Below, piece after piece: positions 40,072-49,644 of a stretch of DNA of 64,000 bases; within the stretch, counting starts at the first letter, position 1, and the number at the start of each line of letters is the position of its first letter. The position numbers were made by a program, and so were the translations under genes. Below the pieces are notes generated by a model. That model saw nothing but the letters and a program-made list of their open reading frames with translations. It searched no databases and was not told the origin of the DNA. The stretch is from Actinocorallia aurantiaca (GTDB taxonomy: Bacteria > Actinomycetota > Actinomycetes > Streptosporangiales > Streptosporangiaceae): assembly GCF_039533685.1 (NCBI RefSeq), contig NZ_BAAATZ010000004.1, forward strand, positions 19,512-83,511, read 5' to 3'.

Positions 40072-40083
40072 GACACGACGCCG

Positions 40084-40111
40084 CCCGTCCGCATTCGCCT
40101 GTGCGGACGGG
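40084..40111 (+). terminator. Hairpin terminator after the sulfotransferase-like gene
   Basis: CCCGTCCGCA (40084-40093) pairs exactly with TGCGGACGGG (40102-40111), eight-base loop, 12 bases after the stop. Confidence 0.65.
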
Positions 40112-40133
40112 AGAAGAAGGGCAGACTGGACCG

Positions 40134-40619
40134 ATGGGTGAGGTGAGGATCCGCAAGGCGCTGCCCCGCGACGAGAAGAGGCTCGCCGAACTGGACCGGC
40201 TGACCTGGGCTCCGGAGAACTCCGTCATGCCCCGGCCCTCCCCGGGCGGCCACGTCTACGACCGGTTCCACCTGCCCGAGCACTTCCTGGTCGCCGAACT
40301 CGGCGACCGGGTGGTCGGCTACCTGCGGATGGTTCAGCCGGTGCTGCAGCCCAGCGGCGCGCACGTCCGGCAGATCCAGGGCCTGGGCGTCGACCCGGAG
40401 GCCCGGGGCCTGGGCGTCGGCCGGCTGCTGCTGGAGGCCGCCGTCGCCGAGGCCGGACGGCAGGGCGCACGGAAGCTCACCCTGCGCGTCCTGTCGGGCA
40501 ACACCGCGGCCCGGCGGCTCTACGAGCGGACGGGCTTCACCGTCGAGGGAGTGCTGCGGGAGGAGTTCCTGGTCGAGGGGCGCCTCGTGGACGACGTCCT
40601 CATGGCGCGGTTCCTCTGA
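40134..40619 (+). CDS. GNAT-family N-acetyltransferase
   Basis: A 161-residue acetyltransferase. The acetyl-CoA-binding motif A is IQGLGVDPEARGLGVGRLLL (Q/RxxGxG/A form: RGLGVG), followed by LRVLSGNTAARRLYERTGF, typical of RimI-like enzymes. The C-terminus LVDDVLMARFL completes the fold. It could act on small amines or protein N-termini; the substrate is unassigned. It lies downstream of the sulfotransferase-like gene behind a hairpin, and convergent with pduO. Confidence 0.87.
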   Translation: MGEVRIRKALPRDEKRLAELDRLTWAPENSVMPRPSPGGHVYDRFHLPEHFLVAELGDRVVGYLRMVQPVLQPSGAHVRQIQGLGVDPEARGLGVGRLLLEAAVAEAGRQGARKLTLRVLSGNTAARRLYERTGFTVEGVLREEFLVEGRLVDDVLMARFL

Positions 40620-40655
40620 GCCCTCCAGACGAGCCCGGAAGGCGTTCGCGACGGC

Positions 40656-41237
40656 TCAGCCGCCCGGCTTCCACAGCACGTCCTCGCCCGCCGACACGAC
40701 CCTGCAGAAGATGAACAGCAGGTCCGACAGCCGGTTCAGGTAACGGGCGGTGAGGCCGTTCATCGTCTCGCCGTGGGCCTCCAGCGCCGTCCAGATGGTG
40801 CGCTCCGCCCTGCGGGTGACGGTGCGCGCCACGTGCAGGTAGGCGGTGCCCGGCGCCCCTCCGGGAAGGATGAAGCTCCGCAGCGGGGGCAGCGGCTCGT
40901 TGAACCTGTCGCACCAGCCCTCCACCCGCTCGACGTACTCGTCGGTGATGCGCAGGGGCTCGTAGCCGAGGTCGGGCGAGACGGGGGTGCAGAGGTCCGC
41001 GCCCACGTCGAAGAGGTCGTTCTGGATCTGCCTCAGAACCGCGGCGACGGCCTCCGGCAGCGAGCCGACCGACAGCGCCACGCCGATCGCGGCGTTGGCC
41101 TCCTCCACGTCCGCGTAGGCGGCGATCCGCGGGTCGGTCTTGGCGGTCCTGCTGGCATCGCCGAGCGCCGTCGTCCCGTCGTCGCCGGTCCGGGTGTAGA
41201 TCTTGGACAGCACGACGGGGTTGTCATCACGACTCAT
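40656..41237 (-). CDS. pduO: Cob(I)yrinic acid a,c-diamide adenosyltransferase (PduO type)
   Basis: A 193-residue ATP:cob(I)alamin adenosyltransferase of the PduO/MMAB family, making adenosylcobalamin. The ATP-binding N-terminus SKIYTRTGDDGTTALGD is clear, as are ARTVTRRAERTIW and LNRLSDLLFIFCRV near the C-terminus, with the Arg and Glu residues that bind ATP and corrin. Adenosylcobalamin is the cofactor of methylmalonyl-CoA mutase, the partner of the mce product. It is at the distal end of the ATP synthase strand run, after DUF2550. Confidence 0.93.
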   Translation of the reverse strand: MSRDDNPVVLSKIYTRTGDDGTTALGDASRTAKTDPRIAAYADVEEANAAIGVALSVGSLPEAVAAVLRQIQNDLFDVGADLCTPVSPDLGYEPLRITDEYVERVEGWCDRFNEPLPPLRSFILPGGAPGTAYLHVARTVTRRAERTIWTALEAHGETMNGLTARYLNRLSDLLFIFCRVVSAGEDVLWKPGG

Positions 41238-41253
41238 GACACCACCCTAGCGC

Positions 41254-41706
41254 TCAGGGCCCGCTCGGAAGATCGACGGGCCAGCCCGGCGGGGAGGACT
41301 CCAGCCAGGCCAGGAAGCCGGTGAGCGCGGCGGGGGACATCGCCAGCTCGACGGACAGCTCCCCGTTCTTCACCTCGATGATGAGGGCGTCCGCGGCGAG
41401 CGCGGCCGTCTCCTCGCCCTCGGGGTCCCGGCGGTTGACCACGACGAGACCCCGGCGGTGGATCACCTTCCGGGGTCTGCGTCTGAAGCCGAACACGCTG
41501 TGCCATTGCAACTCGTCGCCCTGATAGCGGCCGATGCCCAGCCGCCACACGTTGGCGTCCTGCAGGTCGCGGAGGCTGCACTCGACGGTGCCGCCGCCCA
41601 GTTCCAGCAGCCAGCGCCGCAGCGACATCAGGCCGAACAGCAGAACGGCCAGCAGAACGACGGCGGCGAGCACCCAGCCGATGTCTCGTGCCAGGTGCTC
41701 GCCCAC
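41254..41706 (-). CDS. DUF2550 domain-containing membrane protein
   Basis: A 150-residue protein with one N-terminal membrane helix (WVLAAVVLLAVLLFGLMSL) and a cytoplasmic domain with GGGTVECSLRD, NVWRLGIGRYQGDELQWH and a C-terminal FLAWLESSPPGWP. DUF2550 genes follow atpC in many actinobacteria, including mycobacteria and Streptomyces. It is 17 bases downstream of atpC, so it is probably part of the ATP synthase transcript. Function is unknown; the strict synteny suggests a link to the enzyme or to membrane energetics. Confidence 0.9.
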   Translation of the reverse strand: MGEHLARDIGWVLAAVVLLAVLLFGLMSLRRWLLELGGGTVECSLRDLQDANVWRLGIGRYQGDELQWHSVFGFRRRPRKVIHRRGLVVVNRRDPEGEETAALAADALIIEVKNGELSVELAMSPAALTGFLAWLESSPPGWPVDLPSGP

Positions 41707-41723
41707 GTGGTACCGGTTCTCTC

Positions 41724-42113
41724 TTAGGACTCGGCCCCGGCCGCGCGCAGCCGCGCGCGGGCACGGCGCTCGGCGACGACCTGCGGGTTGTCGCCGTCTT
41801 CGCCGGACTGGGCCAGCTCCAGCGCCTCACGGGCCTGGACCAAGTCGATCTCCGCGCCCAGTTCGGCCTGCTCGGCCAGGACGGAGACCTCGTTGTCGGC
41901 GACGGAGAAGAAGCCGCTGCCGACCGCCGCGACGATCACGTCGCCCGACGTCGGGTGGATCTTCACCAGGCTTCCGTCGACGAGCACGCCCAGCACCGGG
42001 GCGTGACCGGTACGGATACCGATCTCGCCTTCGATGGTCTGCGCGACCACCATCTCGGCCTCACCCGCCCACACCTCGCGCTCAGGCGAGACAAGGGCAA
42101 CTCGAAGTGCCAC
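41724..42113 (-). CDS. atpC: F0F1 ATP synthase subunit epsilon
   Basis: A 129-residue central-stalk subunit that couples and regulates rotation. The N-terminal beta-domain has LRVALVSPEREVWAGEAEMVV and GEIGIRTGHAPVLGVL. The C-terminal helical part is short and ends RARLRAAGAES. GTG 42113 has GAAAGGGG seven bases upstream, which decides the start. A stem-loop lies between atpD and atpC. Confidence 0.95.
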   Translation of the reverse strand: MALRVALVSPEREVWAGEAEMVVAQTIEGEIGIRTGHAPVLGVLVDGSLVKIHPTSGDVIVAAVGSGFFSVADNEVSVLAEQAELGAEIDLVQAREALELAQSGEDGDNPQVVAERRARARLRAAGAES

Positions 42114-42139
42114 GGTAATACCCCTTTCTGACAAGACCC

Positions 42140-42164
42140 CCGCTGGGGCACGCGGCCCCAGCGG
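42140..42164 (-). terminator. Stem-loop between atpD and atpC
   Basis: CCGCTGGGGC (42140-42149) pairs exactly with GCCCCAGCGG (42155-42164), five-base loop. As atpC lies downstream, it may attenuate or stabilise the mRNA end rather than fully terminate. Confidence 0.5.
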
Positions 42165-42234
42165 TCACGCCACGGCGCCTGCCGTCCCGGTATGACGAGA
42201 AGGCGCGGCCTGCTGCCACAGCGACGGGCCTTAT

Positions 42235-43656
42235 CTACTTAGCGAGCTCCTTGGCCTTCTTCTCGACGTCGTCGACGCCGCCGCACATGAAGAACGCCTG
42301 CTCGGGGATGTGGTCGTACTTGCCCTCGCACAGCGCCTTGAAGGAGGAGATGGTCTCGTCGAGCGGAACGGTGACACCGGGCTGGCCGGTGAACTGCTCG
42401 GCGACGTACATCGGGTGGGACAGGAACCGCTCGATGCGACGGGCGCGCTGAACGGTGACCTTGTCCTCCTCGGACAGCTCGTCGATACCGAGGATCGCGA
42501 TGATGTCCTGGAGCTCCTTGTACTTCTGCAGGATCCGGATGACCTCCTGCGCGACCGCGTAGTGCTCCGCGCCGATGATCGCCGGGTCCATGATCCGCGA
42601 GCTGGAGTCCAGCGGGTCCACCGCGGGGTAGATGCCCTTCTCGGTGATCGCCCGGGAGAGCACGGTCCGGGCGTCGAGGTGGGCGAACGTGGTGTGCGGG
42701 GCAGGGTCGGTGATGTCGTCCGCGGGAACGTAGATCGCCTGCATCGAGGTGATCGAGTGACCGCGGGTCGAGGTGATCCGCTCCTGCAGCTGGCCCATCT
42801 CGTCGGCCAGGGTCGGCTGGTAGCCCACCGCGGACGGCATGCGGCCGAGCAGGGTGGAGACCTCCGAGCCGGCCTGGGTGAACCGGAAGATGTTGTCGAT
42901 GAACAGCAGCACGTCCTGACCCTGGACGTCGCGGAAGTACTCCGCCATCGTCAGGGCGGACAGGGCGACCCGCAGACGGGTGCCCGGCGGCTCGTCCATC
43001 TGGCCGAACACCAGGGCGGTGTCCTTGAGGACGTTGGCCTCTTCCATCTCCACCCAGAGGTCGTTGCCCTCACGGGTGCGCTCGCCGACGCCGGCGAACA
43101 CCGAGGTGCCACCGAAGTTGCGGGCGACACGGGTGATCATCTCCTGGATGAGCACCGTCTTGCCCACACCGGCGCCGCCGAACAGGCCGATCTTCCCACC
43201 CTTCACGTACGGGGTGAGGAGGTCGATGACCTTGATGCCGGTCTCCAGCATCTCGGTCTTGGACTCGAGCTGGTCGAACGGCGGGGCCTGGCGGTGGATG
43301 CCCCAGCGCTCGGTGACCTCCAGGCCAGGAGCGTCCAGGCACTCGCCCAGGGCGTTCCACACGTGGCCCTTGGTGATGTCGCCGACGGGGACGGAGATCG
43401 CCTCGCCGGTGTCGGCCACCGCAGAACCGCGGACCAGGCCGTCGGTGGGCTGCATGGAGATGGCGCGGATCCTGTTGTCGCCCAGGTGCTGGGCGACCTC
43501 GAGGGTCAGCTGCTTGCTCTCGCTGCCGAGGAGGACCTCGACGTGGAGGGCGTTGTTGATCGTGGGCATGGCGTCGGCGGGGAACTCCACGTCGACGACC
43601 GGGCCGATGACCCGGACGACGCGGCCGGTGCCGATCGCTACCGCAGTTGCAGACAT
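42235..43656 (-). CDS. atpD: F0F1 ATP synthase subunit beta
   Basis: A 473-residue catalytic subunit. The P-loop is GGAGVGKTVL, the catalytic Glu lies in GERTREGND, and Walker B in DVLLFIDNIFRF. The DELSEED-like motif reads IDELSEEDK. ATG 43656 follows ATAGGAAC at a suitable distance; an upstream in-frame extension to 43704 is not needed. It is four bases downstream of atpG. Confidence 0.97.
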   Translation of the reverse strand: MSATAVAIGTGRVVRVIGPVVDVEFPADAMPTINNALHVEVLLGSESKQLTLEVAQHLGDNRIRAISMQPTDGLVRGSAVADTGEAISVPVGDITKGHVWNALGECLDAPGLEVTERWGIHRQAPPFDQLESKTEMLETGIKVIDLLTPYVKGGKIGLFGGAGVGKTVLIQEMITRVARNFGGTSVFAGVGERTREGNDLWVEMEEANVLKDTALVFGQMDEPPGTRLRVALSALTMAEYFRDVQGQDVLLFIDNIFRFTQAGSEVSTLLGRMPSAVGYQPTLADEMGQLQERITSTRGHSITSMQAIYVPADDITDPAPHTTFAHLDARTVLSRAITEKGIYPAVDPLDSSSRIMDPAIIGAEHYAVAQEVIRILQKYKELQDIIAILGIDELSEEDKVTVQRARRIERFLSHPMYVAEQFTGQPGVTVPLDETISSFKALCEGKYDHIPEQAFFMCGGVDDVEKKAKELAK

Positions 43657-43660
43657 GTTC

Positions 43661-44575
43661 CTATTCACTCCCCGCGCCGGCGTCGGCCAACGCGTTGGCG
43701 CCACCGACGATCTCGCTGATTTCCTGGGTGATCTCGGCCTGCCGCGCCTGGTTGGCCTGGCGCGAGTAGAGGCCGATCAGATCATTGGCGTTGTCCGTGG
43801 CGGACTTCATCGCCCGGCGCCGGGCCGCCAGCTCCGAGGCCGCACCCTGGAGCAGCATGTTGAAGATGCGGCTCTCGATGTAGTTCGGCAGCAGCAGGTC
43901 CAGCGTCTGGGACGCGGTGGGCTCGAAGTCGTAGGACGGCAGCGGCCCGCCGGCCTTCCCGGAGTCCTCGACTTCCTCGATCTGCAGCGGGAGCAGGCGC
44001 TTGACCTGGGCCTCCTGCGTCAGCATCGAGACGAACTCGGTGTAGACGACGTGGATCTCGCCCACACCGCCCTCCGCGTCCGTCTTGAGGAAGTCCTCGA
44101 CGAGCTTGCGCCCGATGCGCTCGGCACTGGCGAAGTCCGGCCGGTCACTGAAACCGGACCATTCCCCGCCGATGTCGCGGCCGCGGAACCTGTACCAGGT
44201 GAGGCCCTTGTTCCCGACCACGTACGGGACGGGCTCGCGGCCCTGCTCGCGCAGCAGCGCCATCAGGGACTCGGCCTCACGGATCACGTTGGCGTTGTAG
44301 CCGCCGCAGAAGCCCCGGTCCGAGGTGACGATCAGCACCGCGGAGCGCTTGTCCTCCGGCTGCTCGCGCAGCAGCGGGTGGTCGACACCCGAACGGTGGC
44401 TGACCAGTGCGCTCAGCGCCCGCGTGATCTTCTCCGCGTACGGCTTGGAGGCCGCGACGCGTTCCTGGGCCTTGGAGATCCGGGAGGTGGCGATCAGCTC
44501 CTGGGCACGCGTGATCTTGGCGGTCGACTGGGCCGACTTGATCTTGCGTCGCAGAAGACGAAGCTGGGCTCCCAT
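43661..44575 (-). CDS. atpG: F0F1 ATP synthase subunit gamma
   Basis: A 304-residue rotor subunit. It starts MGAQLRLLRRKIKSAQSTAKIT, the coiled-coil N-terminus, and ends with the C-terminal helix (SEL-AARRRAMKSATDNANDLI). The central Rossmann-like domain has VTSDRGFCGGYNANV. It lies three bases downstream of atpA. Confidence 0.96.
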   Translation of the reverse strand: MGAQLRLLRRKIKSAQSTAKITRAQELIATSRISKAQERVAASKPYAEKITRALSALVSHRSGVDHPLLREQPEDKRSAVLIVTSDRGFCGGYNANVIREAESLMALLREQGREPVPYVVGNKGLTWYRFRGRDIGGEWSGFSDRPDFASAERIGRKLVEDFLKTDAEGGVGEIHVVYTEFVSMLTQEAQVKRLLPLQIEEVEDSGKAGGPLPSYDFEPTASQTLDLLLPNYIESRIFNMLLQGAASELAARRRAMKSATDNANDLIGLYSRQANQARQAEITQEISEIVGGANALADAGAGSE

Positions 44576-44578
44576 GGA

Positions 44579-46216
<1,638 letters not shown>

Positions 46217-46232
46217 GATTCCTTCCTTGCCT

Positions 46233-47042
46233 TCAGGCGATCCGCCGGCGTACGCCGTCAAGGCGTCCGGCGATCGTGCCGTCGATTGCCTCGTCCCCGA
46301 TCTGCACGGCGATGCCGCCGAGCACACTCGGGTCGAGTTCGATGTTCAGGTGTACGTCACGGCCGTAGGAGGCGCCGAGCGCCGCCGCGAGCCGGGTCTG
46401 CTGCTCCCCGGTGAGGGGAACCGCGGTGCGGACGAGCGCGATCAGCCGGTTGCGCCGCTCGGCGACGACCTTGCCGTACCCGTCGAGCTCGCCTTCCAGG
46501 CTACGTCCACGCGGGTGCGTGACGGCCTCGGTGATGAGGGACACGGAGGCCGGGGCCGCCTTGCCCTCCAGCAGAGCCTTGACCAGCTCCGCCTTCTGCT
46601 CGGCCGGAACCCGCGTGCCCGAGAGGGCGGCGCGCAGTTCCGGGTCGCCCGAGACCACCCGGGTGAAGCGGAACAGATCGTCCTCGAGCTGGTCGAGCTG
46701 ACCGGTCCGCTCGGCGGCGACCGCCTGGGCGCCCACCGCGAGCCGCTCGAAGGCGTCGGTCATCTCGGCCGACGTGCTCCACCTGCGGCTCACGATCTCG
46801 GCCGTGACCTCGATCGCGACCTCGCCGGTCTTGCCCTCGAGCAGCGAGCGCATGATCTGCGCCTTGGCCTGCCCGAAGGTCGAGGGGTCGGCGAGCGTGC
46901 GGCGCAGCCCGTGCTCGCGGTCCAGCAGGTGCAGGACCGTGAACAGTTCGGCGGCGAGCACGGACGCGTCCGCGCCCGCGACGAGCGCGTCGAACTTCTC
47001 GGTGACCTCGGCCAGCGAGGCCCTGCTGACGGCTCCCGCCAT
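46233..47042 (-). CDS. atpH: F0F1 ATP synthase subunit delta
   Basis: A 269-residue peripheral-stalk subunit, longer than the ~180 residues of E. coli, as usual in actinobacteria outside the mycobacterial b-delta fusion. The N-terminal ~90 residues are helical; the OSCP-like core ends with LNIELDPSVLGGIAVQIGDEA, the family's most conserved region. ATG 47042 overlaps the atpF stop. Confidence 0.94.
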   Translation of the reverse strand: MAGAVSRASLAEVTEKFDALVAGADASVLAAELFTVLHLLDREHGLRRTLADPSTFGQAKAQIMRSLLEGKTGEVAIEVTAEIVSRRWSTSAEMTDAFERLAVGAQAVAAERTGQLDQLEDDLFRFTRVVSGDPELRAALSGTRVPAEQKAELVKALLEGKAAPASVSLITEAVTHPRGRSLEGELDGYGKVVAERRNRLIALVRTAVPLTGEQQTRLAAALGASYGRDVHLNIELDPSVLGGIAVQIGDEAIDGTIAGRLDGVRRRIA

Positions 47043-47578
47043 CACAGGGCCTTGCTGGCGTTGGCGGACTCGAGCTCCTCGAGGAAGCGGTCGACGATCC
47101 GGCGCTGGCGCGCCTCGTCCTCGAGGGATTCGCCGACCACACGGCCGGCCAGGTCGACCGACAGGGCGCCGACCTCGGCCCGCAGCGAGGCGAGGGCCTG
47201 GGTCCGCTCCTGCTCGATCTGAGCCTGTGCGTTCTCCACGATCCGGCGGGCCTCGACCTGGGCCTGCTCCTTCATCTCGGCGATGATCTGAGCGCCCTGC
47301 TCACGGGCCTCCTCCCGCAGACGGGCCGCCTCCTGGCGGGCGTCCGAGAGCTGGGCCTTGTAAGCGTCGAGGGTCTGCTTGGCCTCGACCTGAGCGTCCT
47401 CAGCGCGCTTGATCCCCCCCTCGATCAGGTCGGCCCGCTCGTCGAGCATGGCCTTGATCTTGGGGATGAGCTTCCACGCGAAGATGCCGAAGATGATCGC
47501 GAAGGCGATGGGGCCGACGACCAGCTCGGCACCATGCGGCAGGAAAATGTTCGGCTCTTCAGCCGCTGCCAGGAACAT
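47042..47578 (-). CDS. atpF: F0F1 ATP synthase subunit b
   Basis: A 178-residue peripheral-stalk subunit. One N-terminal membrane helix (LVVGPIAFAIIFGIFAWKLI) precedes a long charged coiled coil running to the C-terminus. The atpH start overlaps its stop. It dimerises in the stator. Confidence 0.95.
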   Translation of the reverse strand: MFLAAAEEPNIFLPHGAELVVGPIAFAIIFGIFAWKLIPKIKAMLDERADLIEGGIKRAEDAQVEAKQTLDAYKAQLSDARQEAARLREEAREQGAQIIAEMKEQAQVEARRIVENAQAQIEQERTQALASLRAEVGALSVDLAGRVVGESLEDEARQRRIVDRFLEELESANASKAL

Positions 47579-47610
47579 TAAGAGTCCCCCTCCGGGATTG
47601 TCGTGGCGAC

Positions 47611-47847
47611 TTACGGGAAGACGAACGGCACGACGAAACCGAGCAGCGCGAGCGCCTCGGTCAGGGCGAAGCCGATGAACATGTTGGTCCGGATGACGTT
47701 GGTCATCTCGGGCTGGCGGGCCATGGCCTGCACGCCGTTACCGAAGATCAGACCCACGCCGATGCCGGGGCCGATCGCGGCGAGGCCGTAACCGACGGCA
47801 CCCAGGGAGCCGGACACGGAGTCGGTCGCAGCGAGAATGGCGCTCAT
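47611..47847 (-). CDS. atpE: F0F1 ATP synthase subunit c
   Basis: A 78-residue two-helix proteolipid forming the rotor ring. The Gly-rich first helix (LAAIGPGIGVGLIFG), the polar loop ARQPEMT and the proton-carrying Glu64 in FALTEALALLGF are all present. The last residues VVPFVFP complete helix 2. It is 32 bases upstream of atpF. Confidence 0.97.
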   Translation of the reverse strand: MSAILAATDSVSGSLGAVGYGLAAIGPGIGVGLIFGNGVQAMARQPEMTNVIRTNMFIGFALTEALALLGFVVPFVFP

Positions 47848-47914
47848 GTGTGTTTCTTCTCCTTGACTCGGCCGGTGAGCTGTTCACACCGGTCGGGAAC
47901 TTTCGGGCTGACGG

Positions 47915-48727
47915 CTAGTGCGCTTCTTCGAGAGCCTGGCCGATGTAGCTGGCGACGAGCATCGTGAAGATGTACGCCTGCAGAGCCTGGATCAGCAGCT
48001 CGAAGGCGGTCATCACGATGGCCATCGTGAAGGAGGCGGTGGCCGAGGCCATACCGATGATCGAAGGGCTGACCAGGTACCAGGCACCGATGGAGAACAC
48101 CGCGATCAGCATGTGACCGGCGAACATGTTCGCGAAGAGTCGGATGGTCAGCGTGAAGGGCCGGAAGATGACGTTCGAGATCAACTCGATCGGCGTCAGC
48201 AGGACGTAGACCCAGCCCGGCAGGCCGGACGGGACCGCGAGGTTGCGGAAACCGCCGACGAAGCCGTTCCGCTTGAACGTGAGGGTCATGTAGACGACCC
48301 AGGCGACGAGGGCGAACATCGCCGGGAAGGCGACGCGCGAGGTCACCGGGAACTGCATGATGGGCACGAAGGCCATGAAGTTCAGCAGCCAGATGAAGAC
48401 CAGCATCGACAGGAAGTAGGGGACGAACCTGTCGCCCTCCTTGCCGATCATCGGCCGCGCGATCTGGTCGCGGACGAACAGGTAGGCCATCTCGCCCATG
48501 CTCTGGATCCTGCTGGGGACCAGCTTGGCGTTGCTGAAGGCGGCCCAGAAGAATCCGATGATGGCGATCGCGGAAATGGCCGCGAGGAACGCCGGCTTGG
48601 TGACCTCGAACGGGCCGATGCTGAACATCGGCTCGAAGACGAAGAGCTCGGGCCCGGGGGCGGGGAAACCACAGCCGCTCAGCAGATGGCATCCGCCCTC
48701 GCTGGCGAGTACCACGTCAGCGCTCAC
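47915..48727 (-). CDS. atpB: F0F1 ATP synthase subunit a
   Basis: A 270-residue membrane stator subunit forming the proton half-channels. The essential Arg is in TLTIRLFANMFAGH; the last helix has ELLIQALQAYIFTML. I chose GTG 48727 (VSADVVLASEGG) because GAAGGAG precedes it at six bases; a longer frame begins at ATG 48763. It is the first core subunit gene. Confidence 0.95.
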   Translation of the reverse strand: MSADVVLASEGGCHLLSGCGFPAPGPELFVFEPMFSIGPFEVTKPAFLAAISAIAIIGFFWAAFSNAKLVPSRIQSMGEMAYLFVRDQIARPMIGKEGDRFVPYFLSMLVFIWLLNFMAFVPIMQFPVTSRVAFPAMFALVAWVVYMTLTFKRNGFVGGFRNLAVPSGLPGWVYVLLTPIELISNVIFRPFTLTIRLFANMFAGHMLIAVFSIGAWYLVSPSIIGMASATASFTMAIVMTAFELLIQALQAYIFTMLVASYIGQALEEAH

Positions 48728-48826
48728 AGCGGGCTCCTTCGGCGTGCAGCATGTTGTCAACACCCTCGACGTTTCGGCGCGGGGCTACCCGCGAATCACG
48801 AGAAAAATCTTGTTCGGCGGAATCTG

Positions 48827-49045
48827 CTACTGATCCCGGCCGAAACGGACATAGACCAGGTACAGGGCCGCTACCAGCCCCAGGACTATCCCTATGGGCA
48901 GGAAGACCCGCTCGGTTCCCACCCAGCGATCGACCAGCCAGCCGATTCCCCCGTAGAAGAACATTCCTGACAGGAGAAGGCTGGTAATGGTCACGCCGGG
49001 GTTGGAACTCCCTGAGCCGGCTTCCGGCCGAGTGTCCTTGTCCAT
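48827..49045 (-). CDS. AtpZ/AtpI-like small membrane protein
   Basis: A 72-residue protein with two membrane helices (GVTITSLLLSGMFFYGGIGWL; VFLPIGIVLGLVAALYLVYV) joined by a short DRWVGTE turn. This is the AtpZ/AtpI family shape, which aids c-ring assembly or cation uptake near the synthase. It lies between the longer AtpI-like gene and atpB, so the operon carries two accessory I-type proteins. Confidence 0.8.
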   Translation of the reverse strand: MDKDTRPEAGSGSSNPGVTITSLLLSGMFFYGGIGWLVDRWVGTERVFLPIGIVLGLVAALYLVYVRFGRDQ

Positions 49046-49117
49046 GGCGACTCGGACGATAGCAGGCCATCGGAGAGATGGTCACATTGGCATAGTCCTT
49101 TGGAGAGAACCGGATCA

Positions 49118-49534
49118 TCACGAGCCCTTGCCCGAACCGGAGACCGGTTCGACATAGAGCATCTTGGTCTTGACGAAGACCCGGATCTCGAAAGCCAGCC
49201 AGACGGCCGTGCAGCCCAGGACGGTGAGGCCGAAGGCCCGGCCGTTCATCCAGGAGGCGTCGCGCAGCAGCGCGATCAGGCCGAGCATGGCGAAGACCTT
49301 CACCAGATAGGTGAACATCGCCACGGGCATCAGCATCTGGGGGTTCACCCGCGCGGAGTAGGAGACCGCCAGGATGCTGATCCCGAAGAAGACGACGACG
49401 ACCACCGTGCCCAGAGCCGCCCCGACCGCGCCTTGGGCGCCGGCCAGGAGTCCGCCGACGGCGAGTGCGACCGCCCCCGCCAGCAGGGTGGGGATGGCCG
49501 CGCCGCGGAGGATCCGGGCGTCGGTTGTCTCCAT
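49118..49534 (-). CDS. atpI: AtpI-like ATP synthase accessory protein
   Basis: A 138-residue protein with four predicted helices (IPTLLAGAVALAVGGLLAGA; AALGTVVVVVFFGISILAV; MFTYLVKVFAMLGLIALL; LTVLGCTAVWLAFEIRVFV), matching actinobacterial AtpI. It is thought to help assemble the c ring. It is at the position of atpI in Streptomyces, between wecA and atpB. A short hairpin (TTACCC/GGGTAA at 49611-49625) lies between it and wecA. Confidence 0.82.
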   Translation of the reverse strand: METTDARILRGAAIPTLLAGAVALAVGGLLAGAQGAVGAALGTVVVVVFFGISILAVSYSARVNPQMLMPVAMFTYLVKVFAMLGLIALLRDASWMNGRAFGLTVLGCTAVWLAFEIRVFVKTKMLYVEPVSGSGKGS

Positions 49535-49644
49535 GAGGACTCCGGTTGGTCACGTAACGTGTTCGTCTCTACTTAGTGAAAGCTATCACAAGCGCCCGGA
49601 CGGGAAGCAATTACCCCTCGGGTAACGGGCGGGTGAACAACCGT

